Assembly (NCBI GenBank): GCA_028554645.1
Contig: JAQOOI010000070.1
Span: 1,240,001 to 1,304,000, forward strand
Reading direction: 5' to 3'
DNA length: 64,000 nucleotides
Source: Omphalotus guepiniiformis
Lineage: Eukaryota; Basidiomycota; Agaricomycetes; Agaricales; Omphalotaceae
The translations under genes were made by a program, and so were the position numbers. Positions within the stretch are counted from its first letter, which is position 1; the number at the start of each line of letters is the position of its first letter. Of this stretch, positions 46,725 to 57,913 are shown piece by piece. The notes below the pieces were generated by a model. It made no database searches. It saw nothing but the letters and a program-made list of their open reading frames with translations, and was not told the DNA's origin.

Positions 46725-46730
46725 TTTATA
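46725..46730 (-). promoter_or_regulatory. TATA box of the carboxylesterase gene
   Basis: TATAAA on the minus strand starting 82 bases before the ATG at 46648. A second TATAAAG lies closer, at about 46679-46685. Confidence 0.55.
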
Positions 46731-47113
46731 GAGATTGAGCCTCAATCACCCGTTGGTTGCTCAGCTATTGACTGATCATCAGGTAGTCGCAGTCATGGTG
46801 CTATGCGTATCGCAAATAGCACGGGAGAAGTTTGGGTGGAATCGATAAGTATCTTGAAATCGAAGCATCTCCAAGGTGGAGAATTCAATATGAGTTTTAC
46901 ATAGGAAGACAGCATACATAAGTTCATCATGATCATGGTGAACGTTAAGGCGAGTCGCGACACTAGAACGGAATGCCGAAATATCCGGGATATTACGGCC
47001 CGTGTTATACCCGGCATCGCATGTCACGGGGTGGCAATTTTTTTTGCTAGGTGACTCGAATCAAGATACGGTCGTTCCAATGATCTTTCTTCAACTACTG
47101 ACTTAGAGGCTGT
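46731..47113. other. Intergenic region upstream of the carboxylesterase
   Basis: No supported gene. The open frames on the minus strand show no domain. Confidence 0.4.
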
Positions 47114-47537
47114 TTGGAACGGGTGTGTGCTGAACGTACAGGGTTCGTGCCTCAGATGACACCAGAAACTGTCTATGAGTTCGGGACTCCGGACTATAAC
47201 GAGCTCGTCACGGCAAATCTCAGGACTTCAGGCTCGCGTGCAGCTATCGTGGTAGACGTGCATAAAGTTGGCACTGTATGTGTCTGCTCTTTTCGTTATC
47301 AATCGAGGCCTTAAGGCGCTTTCATGTAAAGGGACGCACCCAGCCACACGACTAGACGAGGATAAGGCCGGTCTTACGAAGATGGTCGAGGTTTGGGGTG
47401 AAGCGGAGGCGAAAGACCGTGAACAAGATGAAGCAGACTTGCGTGACAATACTATTGACGCGGACTTCTTACCTCGGACATCGGTGGACTGTCGTTCGCC
47501 TACAGTTCACCACAACCGCCTGTATTCAGAATTCTGA
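47114..47537 (+). pseudogene. Possible gene remnant, unknown family
   Basis: Two stretches look like real protein rather than chance translation: one reading GFVPQMTPETVYEFGTPDYN and ELVTANLRTSGSRAAIVVDV (about 47140-47270), and after a possible intron with donor GTATGT, a charged stretch reading EDKAGLTKMVEVWGEAEAKD. No convincing ATG, no clear end and no family recognised. It could be the remains of a gene or the 5' part of an unannotated one. Confidence 0.25.
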
Positions 47538-47885
47538 CGACTTCGTCAACAATACCAGCACCCAGCTGAAACCAGTTGTGGTTACGCGCCCAAATTCGGC
47601 GGTCAATATTCAGATTCACCTTGCTTTCTTCTATGGAGTCCTGTATACTCGCGCAGACATGGCGCTTCAAGTGTTCAGTTCTGTCAATAAACTAGACTTG
47701 ATGATTCAAATAAACAGAAAAAATTTTGAGATCTTTGATAGTGGCTTCTAGATCTTTGAGTTTGACTGACCACTGAAAGCGCAGCTCGCATTTAGCGCCG
47801 AGGCTGAAAAAAGCGCCGGTACGACCCAAATTTGACCTCATTCAACACCGTTGGCTCGGAGGATCGTGCTTTCTTTACTCAAAAT

Positions 47886-50872
47886 ATGACATCTCAACTA
47901 TCAGCTTTCATCGATAGACAACGAGTCCTCTTAGCTCGGGAAAGAGATGCTGAAATCAAACGAAGCTCGCTCCTTCTCTCAAATTGTGGGCCGAAACTAT
48001 TAGAACAGAAAGGATTGGCTCTTCTGGGATTGGGAACCGTTAATATCAGCATTGGTCTAGGTGGAAAAACGTGAGTGTGAAGATTTATATCTAGATCTTG
48101 CTGAACGTAAGCTGATATCGAACAAGTATAGGCTGATCGAGCTAGAGAGACCAACTGCTTATCATTCGAGCCCGATTTTTCCACCACATACTCTTCGGTG
48201 AATTCATTCTTCAAGGTTTCCGTTGACAACGTGTTCACCGTTCTTTTTATCGACCAGACCAGGTGATCTAGCTCGAATTGAACCTAATGTCGCGTCAAAC
48301 GGGCCCAGCAAGAAGCCCAAGAAATCAGAGACTCAGGACGCGCAAGTAGAGGGTGTTGTCTACAAGGTCTCAGATACGCGTATCGTGATTGCAGTGGATT
48401 CATCTGATTCCAACTCTGACGAGCTTGCTCTTCCTGAGAGATGTCGGATCGTGAAGCTAGCGAACAGTGTGACTTACGACCGGTAATTTGCCCTTATGCA
48501 TTTGTCCTTTGCTCTGTTCATAGTTCCCACCCAAGTATGGATCGTACCATTGATCAGTTGGAAAAGACTGTTCTGTCAGAGGCGCAGGTGCGTCTTTGAA
48601 ATATCTTCGTGTTTTACGATTGCTTAATTTTCTCAGCCTAGTGAAAATTCTACCTCAGAGGTGACGCCGTTGATTCAAGTACTCATGGGTATGATGCCGC
48701 CCTCAGCGAAGACTCCAGTCAAGAGTCTGTCGTTCTTCGACGAGTCATTAAATGAAAGTCAGAAAGAGGCCGTCAAATTTGCTTTAGAATCCCCTGAAAT
48801 AGCGTGTATACATGGACCTCCGGGTACGTCTCATTCTCTAATCAAGGACTGACTTGGTATCAATGCTGACGTATTTATGAACAGGCACAGGCAAAACCCA
48901 TACTCTAATCGAAATCATCCGTCAGCTCACTAGCACAGCATCTGCAGATCTCAATGATAAACCCAAACGCATCCTCGTCTGCGGTGCATCGAATCTCTCT
49001 GTCGACAATATTCTTGAACGTCTCCTTGCCCTGCCCTCGTCCGACAAATCCCCCCGCCTCAACGTAACTCGGATCGGTCATCCAGCACGTGTGATGGCTC
49101 ATGAAGGCGTATTGAATTCGACACTGGAGGCGAAGGCTTCGAGAACGGATCAGGCGGCCTTAGCCAAAGATGTCAAGGCAGAGCTGGAGAATACACTGGG
49201 GATTCTCTCGGGAAAAGGAAGGGGGGCGAAAGGAAAGGCACCGAGGGGTGCTGAGAGGAAGAAAATGTGGGAAGAGGTGAAGGCCCTACGGAAGGAGTCT
49301 GTATTTTTATTTGTTTTTTCGTGCACCATCTCAATGCGTATGGTCTTATTTAGGTACCGGAAACGTGAAGGTGGCATCGTTACATCGGTCCTTGGAGAGT
49401 CTCAGATTGTCCTTGCTACTTGCCATTCTTCAGGCGGCCGTCAACTACGCAATCATCAATTCGATGTTGTCATTATCGATGAGGCAACACAGGCTCTCGA
49501 AGCGGTATCTATTCGTTTTCAGCTATATTCGTATCATTCTCAATGACTTTCGGATATCAAGGTTTGCTGGATACCAATCTTCAAAGCCAAAAAATTAATC
49601 CTCGCCGGGGACCCGATGCAACTTCCTCCCACAATCCTATCTATCGAGAAGAAAGACAAGAAAGTTAAAGTGAAGGCGAATGGGGTTGGCAAAGTGCTGC
49701 CAAAACCAAAGAAATCCAAGGAAGCCGCCACAGCGCCAGAGCCACCTCCGGAATCAGTCTCGGAAGATAGCAGTAGTAGCGAGAATGAAAATGCAGAAAG
49801 TCAAACTGTTCCGACAAAGGCAGCCATTGCGCCCTTACGTCCATCTAGAAGCCTAGAAGTTACACTTTTCGACAGACTGGAGAAAATGTATGGTCCAAGT
49901 ATTAAACGCATGCTGGATGTGCAGTATCGGTTGGTTGAGCTATCCGCCCAACATATGACGCTTTGCTAACATATTGTTATTCTAGTATGCACAATTTAAT
50001 CTGTGCCTTTCCCTCATCAACTCTCTACTCCTCAAAGTTAACCTCTCACACATCTGTTGCTTCACACCTTCTTCTTGATCTTCCTGAGACACATGCAGAG
50101 TCGGAAGAAGATGAGAAGGAACTATTGGGAACGCCAGTGACGTTCTTTGACACAGCGGGGTGTGAATATTTTGAGCGACTCGAGGGAGACGGGGACGAAG
50201 GCAGTCGATGTAACGAGAATGAAGCGACTGTAGTGAAGCGATGGGTTGATCATTTGGTGAGCTCCAACACTGATTGCTCTCACTGTACCTCTGACTTGCA
50301 TTTAGGTTGCGGCAGGTGTCGGACCAGGACAGATTGCTGTCATTACTCCGTGAGCATGCATGCTACAATCTTGAACTGCGGCAATTGACCCTTTGGCAGT
50401 TATCAGGCTCAAGTCACACTATTAACGTCTCTGCTGCGACCAACACATGGGCCCACACTTGAGATTGGTACCGTTGACGGTATGCAAGGGCGGGAGAAAG
50501 AAGCAGTAGTCATCAGTCTAGTGAGAAGCAATAATAAGGTACACCGAGTTCTCTTTTTGCTCTGAATTCGAGATGTTAATTCACTTCAAAAGAGAGAAGT
50601 AGGTTTTCTCAAGGAAAAGAGAAGGTTGAATGGTGAGCATACAACATCATGCGACTTCGTGTATCTAAAACTTGCTTATGTGTAGTGGCGATGACACGAG
50701 CCAAGCGCCATCTTGTGAGTCGCTTCCTATTTGACTAAGATTTCCAACTCATCTTCTGCCAAAGTGTGTCGTTGGAGATTCATCAACAGTGACGCATGGG
50801 GGAAGATATCTGAAGAAATGGCTCGAGTGGCTGGAAGCGAATGCCGATGTACGATATGCCGGCCCTGAATGA
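47886..50872 (+). CDS. SF1B DNA/RNA helicase of the IGHMBP2/Hcs1 type
   Basis: Start [20 protein letters not shown], then [20 protein letters not shown] and the oligonucleotide-binding part with [10 protein letters not shown]. Helicase motifs in order: [13 protein letters not shown] (Q), [20 protein letters not shown] (Walker A, split by an intron), [19 protein letters not shown] (Ia), [15 protein letters not shown] (II, DEAT), [13 protein letters not shown] (III), [27 protein letters not shown] (IIIa/IV), [20 protein letters not shown] (IV), [20 protein letters not shown] (V) and [17 protein letters not shown] (VI). A Lys/Ser/Glu-rich low-complexity insert of about 65 residues lies after motif III. 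Family members act on RNA/DNA and, in yeast Hcs1, associate with DNA polymerase alpha. The C-terminus is [25 protein letters not shown] and lacks R3H or zinc-finger domains. Confidence 0.93.
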
Positions 50873-51183
50873 ACGTGTCGTTTTAGGTCTTCGGTTAACA
50901 CTGCATTGCTCGCGAGCCTGCAAATCAGACTGTTCATGGAAGAATATCAGAGAATACCTTCTCTCAGACACGATTGGACTACTAACCAAATTCAAATGCT
51001 ATTCAACATTGGCCAAAGTTCTCTCTAGTGGCTCTACTTCTTGTGGATACTTGGGTACACCCTTCTAATTTGAGGTTCACGTCTGACTTCACAAATCCAG
51101 CATTCGCTCAAGTTATGGAATGTATTTTGCGATATCTTCCCAATAAAGATACACTTACTATATCTATATTACCAGCTACATGT
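50873..51183. other. Spacer between convergent helicase and regulator genes
   Basis: 3' regions of both flanking genes. No supported feature. Confidence 0.4.
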
Positions 51184-54100
51184 TCAAAAGTCTCCGGAAT
51201 TTACATATTGTAATATCTCATCGACATTTGCCATGAAAGAGTCCCAGTCTTCTTGACTTCTGCTCGGAATAATCAGCGACGTTTTTCACAAGATCTGCCA
51301 AAGACCGTACCTTTCAGCCAGTCCCGATGGAGTCCACTCGGCTGCTGCGTTCAATTCTTGCTGTGTTCCTAAAATGCACTTTGTTTATGATGCGATGATA
51401 ATAGTCAAGAACTCCTTTCGCACCTTCTGAGAAGTTCGTCAGAGGAAGATAATGGTACGCCAATGCATCAACATTATAATCAGTTAGATCCTTTTCCGTC
51501 GAGCTGGCTGGTATGTCTGCTTGAACGAAGTCTTCATTAGGTTTGCTGTTCACTTGAAACAAGCCCGGGAGCATTGGTATATTGTCACTGTTGGTAACGT
51601 TGAAGCCCATGGCCCGCGGTGTCAGTAATCCGACTGTATCACTTGAATGGAAGGGATGGAAGGGATGGAATCTGGACTGGTCGAATGATTTATTAGAGTT
51701 TGGGCAAGAAACAGGAATTGGTATTGCGCTGTCGCCGCTCCTGAACAAAGAGACACGCCGTGAACCAGCAATCTGGCGCGCAGGCTGATGACAATGAGTT
51801 TCTACGTCCAGTGGGAGCTCCTTTTCCGATGGATCACTGGGACTGCGGGCGCGTTTCGATGTGGATATGTTTGACATTGCAGGAAGCTGGCTCGCTGATA
51901 TTACCGCTTGCAGAACATCGCTATAAAGGACAGATGAGGGTGTGAAAGGAGACTTAAAAGGTAATCCGCATACCGTAGACGACCCGCTCCTTCATACCTA
52001 TGATTGTAAAAAGTGTTATCTTGGACTTCAAGGATCAATATACTCACTTCTTCTCATACATATTCATAATGTAAAGACACTTTTCAACGTCCATCATTTC
52101 CTTGTTCGGGTCCAAGCTAATTCTATGTCGGACCCCCGTCCACAGATTAGTCAACAACGTCATGGCGGCACTGAAGAGAGGGGCCTAAAACGGGGGCGTA
52201 TTGATCAGGATGAAAAAATTGCGAGAAACGGAAAGGAACTACTAGGAAATAAGGTGAATGGGAAACCGATGTTCTTTGATGGTGTGATTCAAGCATATGT
52301 ACACAAGATCGTGCTGCATTTGCGCAAATCGCAAGCGACGGGAAGCTCGAAAGACTGTCCTGACCAGGTCGGGGAAGGAAACTTTTGTGTACTAGGATTT
52401 GAACCCAATAGTAACAAGCGTAAAGCATCACCGACTGACGAGAAAACAGCTCGTCTTCACGATGTGGATCATACTTCACTGAGCAGGCATGAGAAAGATT
52501 TAAAGTAGAATGCTATTTCGCGTAGACTTACGATGTTCTGGCATTGAGTCCATCCAGCTGTTTAATGCGGAGTCGAGTTCCATCACGGTATTCTGATTCC
52601 ATTCAGCCTCTGAGACACCCCCTCTGCCTGGAACCTCCGACCGATTTACCGCATACTACAATGGCCTATGGTTATCAAATGTGAACTGTAGATTCGGTAG
52701 GACTTACAATCGTCTGATTGGCGATACCGATGATTTTCATTAGTTTGAGGTAATGAATCCAGAATGTCATGTAAGACGGCTTGTTTTCCGGTTGTCCGAA
52801 AACTTCCTTTGTATTAGAGCTATCCCAGTATTCATCATCGCACTCTGACGGAAAATCGAGGTCGAAGCTAGATGTCAGGATCAGATGCGACCTGGAGCTA
52901 ACATAATGTCACATACTCGACAGCTTTAGTGATTTGTGGACGTCCGCGTGCAGTGCTGCTATTTGTGTCGAAAACCATGAGCTGCCAAAACGCGCGCGTC
53001 CACAATTCACACTGGGTAGAATCTTTCTTCTTCAGTATTTTTCTCCGGTGCACTCCAACTTCTTGCGCACGACGTATTGCGAGTGCAATTAAAGGCCAGG
53101 TTTCCGCTGAAGCGAAGGTTGGTTGCAGAAAGGACACTGCAAGCTAGAATGTAGACGAAAGTCAGAAAATATGCTAAGCCACACCAGCTGGATAACACAC
53201 GCAGTACAACTGTATCTCATGAAGTGATGCTGCCTCTGCGAATGAGCTCGGCATCAGATGTAATTGCGAAAAGTATTTCCACCCTAGAGAGTGCTCCGAA
53301 GTAGATCCTTCGTAGAAATTGCGGGGGTCGTTCGAGTAACGAGACCCTAGTGCGCAGACAGCTAGGACAGTCGCGCCAAAGCTGCTCTCCCTGAGATGCA
53401 GCCCTTCAGAGATAGATTTTTCGAATGTCGGTCGATGCAGGAGCGGGTAGAGTGGGTTCATGAAGGTAAAGTAAAGGTTGACTAACTCTTTCAAGAGATC
53501 GTCCTCGGGGAAAACGTAAGTTGGCGATTCCTTCACGAGTTTTTTGTGCCACTAGGATTCAAATCTCAGATTAGTTCGCAAAGACACGAATTAGAGCACT
53601 CACAGGACAATCTCGAATTGGTACAGCTTTGCGTCCAAGCGTGATCATCTGCGGTACACCGTTCAAATTGTCCCTCATGTCTAACGCTGTTCTGACAAGC
53701 ATGAAATGACTCGATGCCCCGAAGTGTCGCCCAGAAGCATTGATCGACATGAGGTCCAATCGAGTAGCAAGTGCATCATTGACGTCTATGTCGGTTGTTT
53801 GGGTATTCAATTCGGATTTTGTACCTAAGGGAGTTGTGTTGCCCGAAAGTGAAGGGCTGACTGTCCGAATTTTGGTCAGTTCGACCTCCAGATCTCTTGC
53901 ATAGGTAGCCAAAGTGACTAAAATCGCGCGAATTTGGTCAGGATTATCAGGGACAGTATACAAGTTTGGAGATGATATGATTGCAGTGATCAGGGATTGC
54001 ACGGAATCGTGGATTGGTGCTCGACGCGACGATCTGCGATGTTTTGAGAATCCGAATACAGAGGTTAGTGGTTCTGCCTACCCAGGCTTTGGTCCAGGCT

Positions 54101-54436
54101 TCTGTCAAAGTATACGTCGATTGAATTGAGCAGAATACTGTGACACAACGAGGGGTGTGTATTACCTTCTTGGTGATGGTATATGTACAAGGAAGCATCA
54201 TACTCAAACATTCCGCACAACTAGAGCCCGGAACATCAACACCATCGCCTTATTGGAGTGAATTTAGAACATTTACAACAGATGCAACTGGTTCTTGACC
54301 CACATCGAACTAGCAGTTTTTTGAGTACACCATGAAAGTTTTACTTGGATGAGTCTGTGAATAACGTACCCTTCCTGCGATGACATTCGTCACAAGCATT
54401 TTGGGTTTTTCGCTTCTTGGGCCGGCCTTCTGACAT
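51184..54436 (-). CDS. Zn(II)2Cys6 transcription factor, paralog A
   Basis: Spliced N-terminus: MSEGRPKKRKTQNACDECHR, then RRKVRC and DGVDVPGSSCAECLSMMLPC, a full six-cysteine cluster interrupted by two introns. Then KKRGPK-type basic residues, a linker with SLITAIISSPN and a GRHFGASSHFMLVRTALDMR block. The middle homology region has VFPEDDLLKELVNLYFTFMN, PLYPLLHRPTFEKSISEGLH, VLAVCALGSRYSNDP, then after an intron ETWPLIALAIRRAQEVGVHR and WTRAFWQLMVFD. Later exons have YDPHREDELFSRQSVMLYAC, and the C-terminal part SKRARSP ... SSDTVGLLTPRAMG and EDWDSFMANVDEILQYVN. Overall like XlnR-type regulators. The gene is a paralog of the one at 59215-62416; the 53200-53526 stretch is almost identical to it. 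Confidence 0.88.
53200..53526 (-). repeat. Near-identical inverted segment of regulator A (pair with 60130-60458)
   Basis: Aligned by eye with 60130-60458 on the other strand I count 13 differences over roughly 330 bases, including silent positions, while the flanking exons differ far more. Confidence 0.8.
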
Positions 54437-54716
54437 TCCTTTATCGAGAAAATAAAAGCAAATCGCGAGAACTGAATGAAGTCTATGCAGTAGTTAGGAG
54501 GTTTTGATGTTTAACGTAACATTTAACAGTAATTCAAATGACTAAGCAGACTTGCGCTATACACTGACAGTACATACACAAAAGTAATTGAATCTAAAAA
54601 TCGAGATTGGTACAATAATACTATATAGAGCGCTCAGGCAGCTTGCAGGAGCGATATACCACGTCAAGACGTCTTTGGCGTTGTTAACTTAAATATGGAG
54701 GTCAGGATTCAGATCT

Positions 54717-55658
54717 TCAGATACAGCCAGAACGTAACGCCGCAGGCCCGAGCTTTCTCAAAGCATCCACTCCCGCAACAAACCTCCCGACTCGAAAAAC
54801 CTTGTACCTCTTGGTTGTACTGTTACCCTCGCCAGAGCGAGGCTGCAGCTGGGTCAGTGTGGACCTCCAGGAAGGGTCGATACCTCCTGAATGCTCCATG
54901 AAACCATCCCTATTCAACCCTATGTGGCTAACATGAACGTAGGAGTTCGCGTTGGGAAGGGAGATCATGTCTGTTGAGATCCCACTGGGTCTGTTGTAGG
55001 TGGTGAGCAGAGATGGCGTGCTCATATTAAAGCTAGACGCTCTAGACTTGACTCGTCTGGAAGTTATGCTTGGTGCTCGGCGGGACGTAAAAGGGATGGA
55101 TTCTGGAATTGGGTGAAGACATTAAAACCTTTCACAACGAACAGTCAAAGAGAACGAACGTTTGGTAGGGGGAGGAAGCTGTGCATCGACACATCTCCCA
55201 AAAGCCAGACCCTCATCGTCATGCTCAAATAGGAAACCCCACATTCTACTCTGCGAGAAGTCGTGAGTTTATGTATCATCAAAGATGTGGGGAGAAGTTT
55301 TACTAACCCTCCCGCTAAAAACATGGAAGAACGGACGGTCTACTCGGTAAACGCAGTCCTCAGGTATTTGAAAGAGCCAAACAACCTTCCCGGTGGAAGA
55401 GTCAATCAAGCGAAACCAGTATCTGGTAGATGCTAAAGGAACGGGAGTCTCTCTCTCTTCATCCTCACTTCCGTCGTCTAGCTCCACGTCTTTGCCAAAA
55501 ATTACTGTCCCTCGTTGATTAAAGTATTGCCATTCATTCTCCTTGGACGAGAAATTTGCGTGGTATATCTTCGCCGAGGCCACTGCGATGTATTGTGAGG
55601 TGTTCGAGATGAAAGACGGGTTGGAAGCGTTAGATCTGTTCGTGTGTGCGGGGTACAT
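54717..55658 (-). CDS. WASP-like WH1 plus CRIB/GTPase-binding protein without VCA tail
   Basis: Three exons (55658-55308, 55250-55160, 55102-54717) give 275 residues. Residues about 20-145 are a WH1 domain: SQYIAVASAKIYHANFSSKE, WQYFNQRGTVIFGKDVE, YWFRLIDSSTGKVVWLFQIP, FFHVFSGRSRMWGFLFEHDD, EGLAFGRCVDA. Residues 194-209 form a textbook CRIB motif, ISLPNANSYVHVSHIG (I-S-x-P-x4-Y-x-H-x2-H-x-G), followed by LNRDGFMEHSGGIDPSW and by KVFRVGRFVAGVDALRKL, which resembles the rest of the WASP GTPase-binding domain. No proline-rich region and no WH2/central/acidic tail follow; the protein stops soon after. Probable Cdc42/Rac-binding adaptor acting on the actin/WIP system. Yeast Las17 has WH1 but no CRIB, so this layout is unusual for fungi. 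Confidence 0.8.
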
Positions 55659-55932
55659 GATGTTCTAGTAGCGGTCAGGAAGAGCCAGTGGTGAGGACTA
55701 CACCACATATGTGTCTATGAAGAGGACCTCATGTCGACCTCGTTTGCAAAATGAACACGGAGCGCTGCGGGCCCAGCTGACAGAAGTACTGCAGTCATAA
55801 GCAGCGGTATGGGTAGAGCCTTGCAATCTTCAGCAGTCCCATAACTCCATGCATGACAAGGTGCAACCCTTGCCTCTCCACAATGAGGTAGAATGAGAAG
55901 ACCGTCCTGTGCACGGTGCTAATAGTCCAAAA

Positions 55933-57203
55933 TCATAAGACCAATAATCCATTCGATCTGTCGTCCAGCAAGGCCAACCTTGCGCCTTTCAAAATACGAA
56001 TCTTGCGCTTCTTGGAGGCTTCAGAAGCTAACGCATTTGTTTCCGCTTCTGGCAATATAAAACCCCAAACATCAAGCGCATTCCTCAGGTTCATCGAGAC
56101 TTTTGCAGCATGGTACACTTTAACGTAGTCCACGTGGGCCAAAGAAGCTGATCGTGTAGTGTTACACTGCTGCAGAGAGCCGTCCTCAGTAGACGATGCA
56201 TCTAACGTGGATCGATCATCTAAAATGTTCGGCGACTTGGTGACTCGCATCAAAGATGCTTTCGCAACATGAAAGGATATGCCCAGAGGCCCCAAGCTGT
56301 TCTGCTCCCTAAGGTGTAAGAGATAATGCCAGAACGAAGTCAGTGCAGGACGGGTCCATACGATCGTATGCTCGGTGACTGCGGCAGGTGTACAGTCTTC
56401 TTGAGAGATAACCGAGGGGCCTGAGATGATGGCAGAGCTAGCTTCTGCCCAGGGAAGTATTCCACGGACCGGCACAATCCAAGCATTGCGGCTAAAAGGC
56501 GACGTGGTTGTCAAGCTATGGGGTGAAATGGGAATGGGCGCGACCCTCGTGTAAGGTGGTACACTCAAGGAATCAGGAATGGATGTGGACGAGCTTGGAT
56601 GCATATGGGGCTGAGAAAGTATGTCAAGATCGTTCCAATCACCAAGTAAATTCAACATACCTGGGGAATGACGTGGTGTAACGAGTTGGCTTCTATTTTG
56701 CGTCGCTTTCGAGATGCATCCGAATTGTCCGGTAGAGAATGTGAGGGTTCTGAGCCCACCGCCTCTCGGGTAGATATCACGACACCGAAATCTGTACTTT
56801 CAAAGTCTTGCAAATCATCCAGGCAGTAAACTTCGTCATCTTCAGAAGGCGGGGAGTCCCAGTCTTTTATATAGGTTTCGGAAGATTCGCCATGATGTTC
56901 CGGCGGTTTTTGAGAGAAAACATAGCAGGAATTGGCTACCATTGTTTTTAGCCCCTTCAGTGCTACATGCATGAATATTTACTTACAAGAGGGAAGTTCA
57001 GGAGATGAGTATTTCTGAACGTTGTGCCACTTGGAGCCACAGACTAGATTGACGATCTCCTGACCTTCTCGAAGGATAGCAGCAACTGAGGTCTCAGCCA
57101 ACACAGACCCGTACTTGTGAGCAATATAAGAAGGTCCTCCATATGTCAATGACTCAGTAGGTTGAGTTTTACTAGTCAAGATTGGAGAAGTAACGTCAGA
57201 CAT
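55933..57203 (-). CDS. Unrecognised protein, 389 residues, nuclear-looking
   Basis: Three exons (57203-56987, 56935-56661, 56610-55933) join in frame through consensus introns. The N-terminal part reads YGGPSYIAHKYGSVLAETSV and AAILREGQEIVNLVCGSKW; the middle is acidic and Ser-rich with a basic NASRKRRKIEAN-like patch (SDASRKRRKIEAN); the last exon has WHYLLHLREQNSLGPLG, ISFHVAKASLMRVTKSP, DYVKVYHAAKVSMNLRNALD and a basic KKRKIRILKGARLALLDD segment. Two basic clusters suggest a nuclear location. I do not recognise a family. It is divergent from the cutinase gene. Confidence 0.7.
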
Positions 57204-57831
57204 CTTCTATGTCGATATGTTTGAGAGAAATTCATGGCGGGAAGTCGGAAAACTCTTCGGAGTGCCACTTGTCACATGTAACGGGAGGATCACGTGGTGT
57301 GACAGGCCGCGAGCATTGTAACCACGGATTACATAAACATTAATTCTTCATCTTCTAGTGCCACTGCCATCTTTGCTTTTTGCTTTCCAATGACTCGGGA
57401 TGACTGTAAACATAGCTAGCACTTTTTGTCACCATTCAAGTCGAGAAATTGTCATTCCATCGAGTTCTTGTCGAACTTGGTCAAGACCGTGGCTGGAAGA
57501 ATCGTGGAAATTTGAATAAGTAGGACCCATTGGTTGAAGACCATAAACTACCGCTGCTCATATGCTATATCTCACCAAAAATTGCTTGTCTCCCCACACT
57601 GGGCATCTCGTGAGACATGTTAGGACATGTTGGACCGGCGCCGCATGACCTAAACCTTCATGCACGGGTGCAGTCGCTCGGATGCAAATCGATAGCAATT
57701 TGGTATGGTACATTCTCCTTTATATGTTATCGTTTTTCGACTCATGACTACGAGGTCATTCAGAAGGTACTGTTTACGGAATTATCGTCAACACGTAATC
57801 GAAAATGCTTGGGCTGAAATGAAATGGACGG
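57204..57831. other. Intergenic region between the unrecognised gene and cutinase
   Basis: No supported gene. It contains the promoters of both flanking divergent genes; the cutinase TATA box follows at 57832. Confidence 0.45.
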
Positions 57832-57837
57832 TATAAA
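57832..57837 (+). promoter_or_regulatory. TATA box of the cutinase gene
   Basis: TATAAA, 82 bases before the start codon at 57914, the same spacing as in the hydrophobin and carboxylesterase genes. Confidence 0.65.
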
Positions 57838-57913
57838 GCATGTCGTACCCCAGACGACTGCTCCTCACCTACAATTTGAGAACTCTTGACGAGTCCCCTG
57901 CAGGCTTTTTGCG

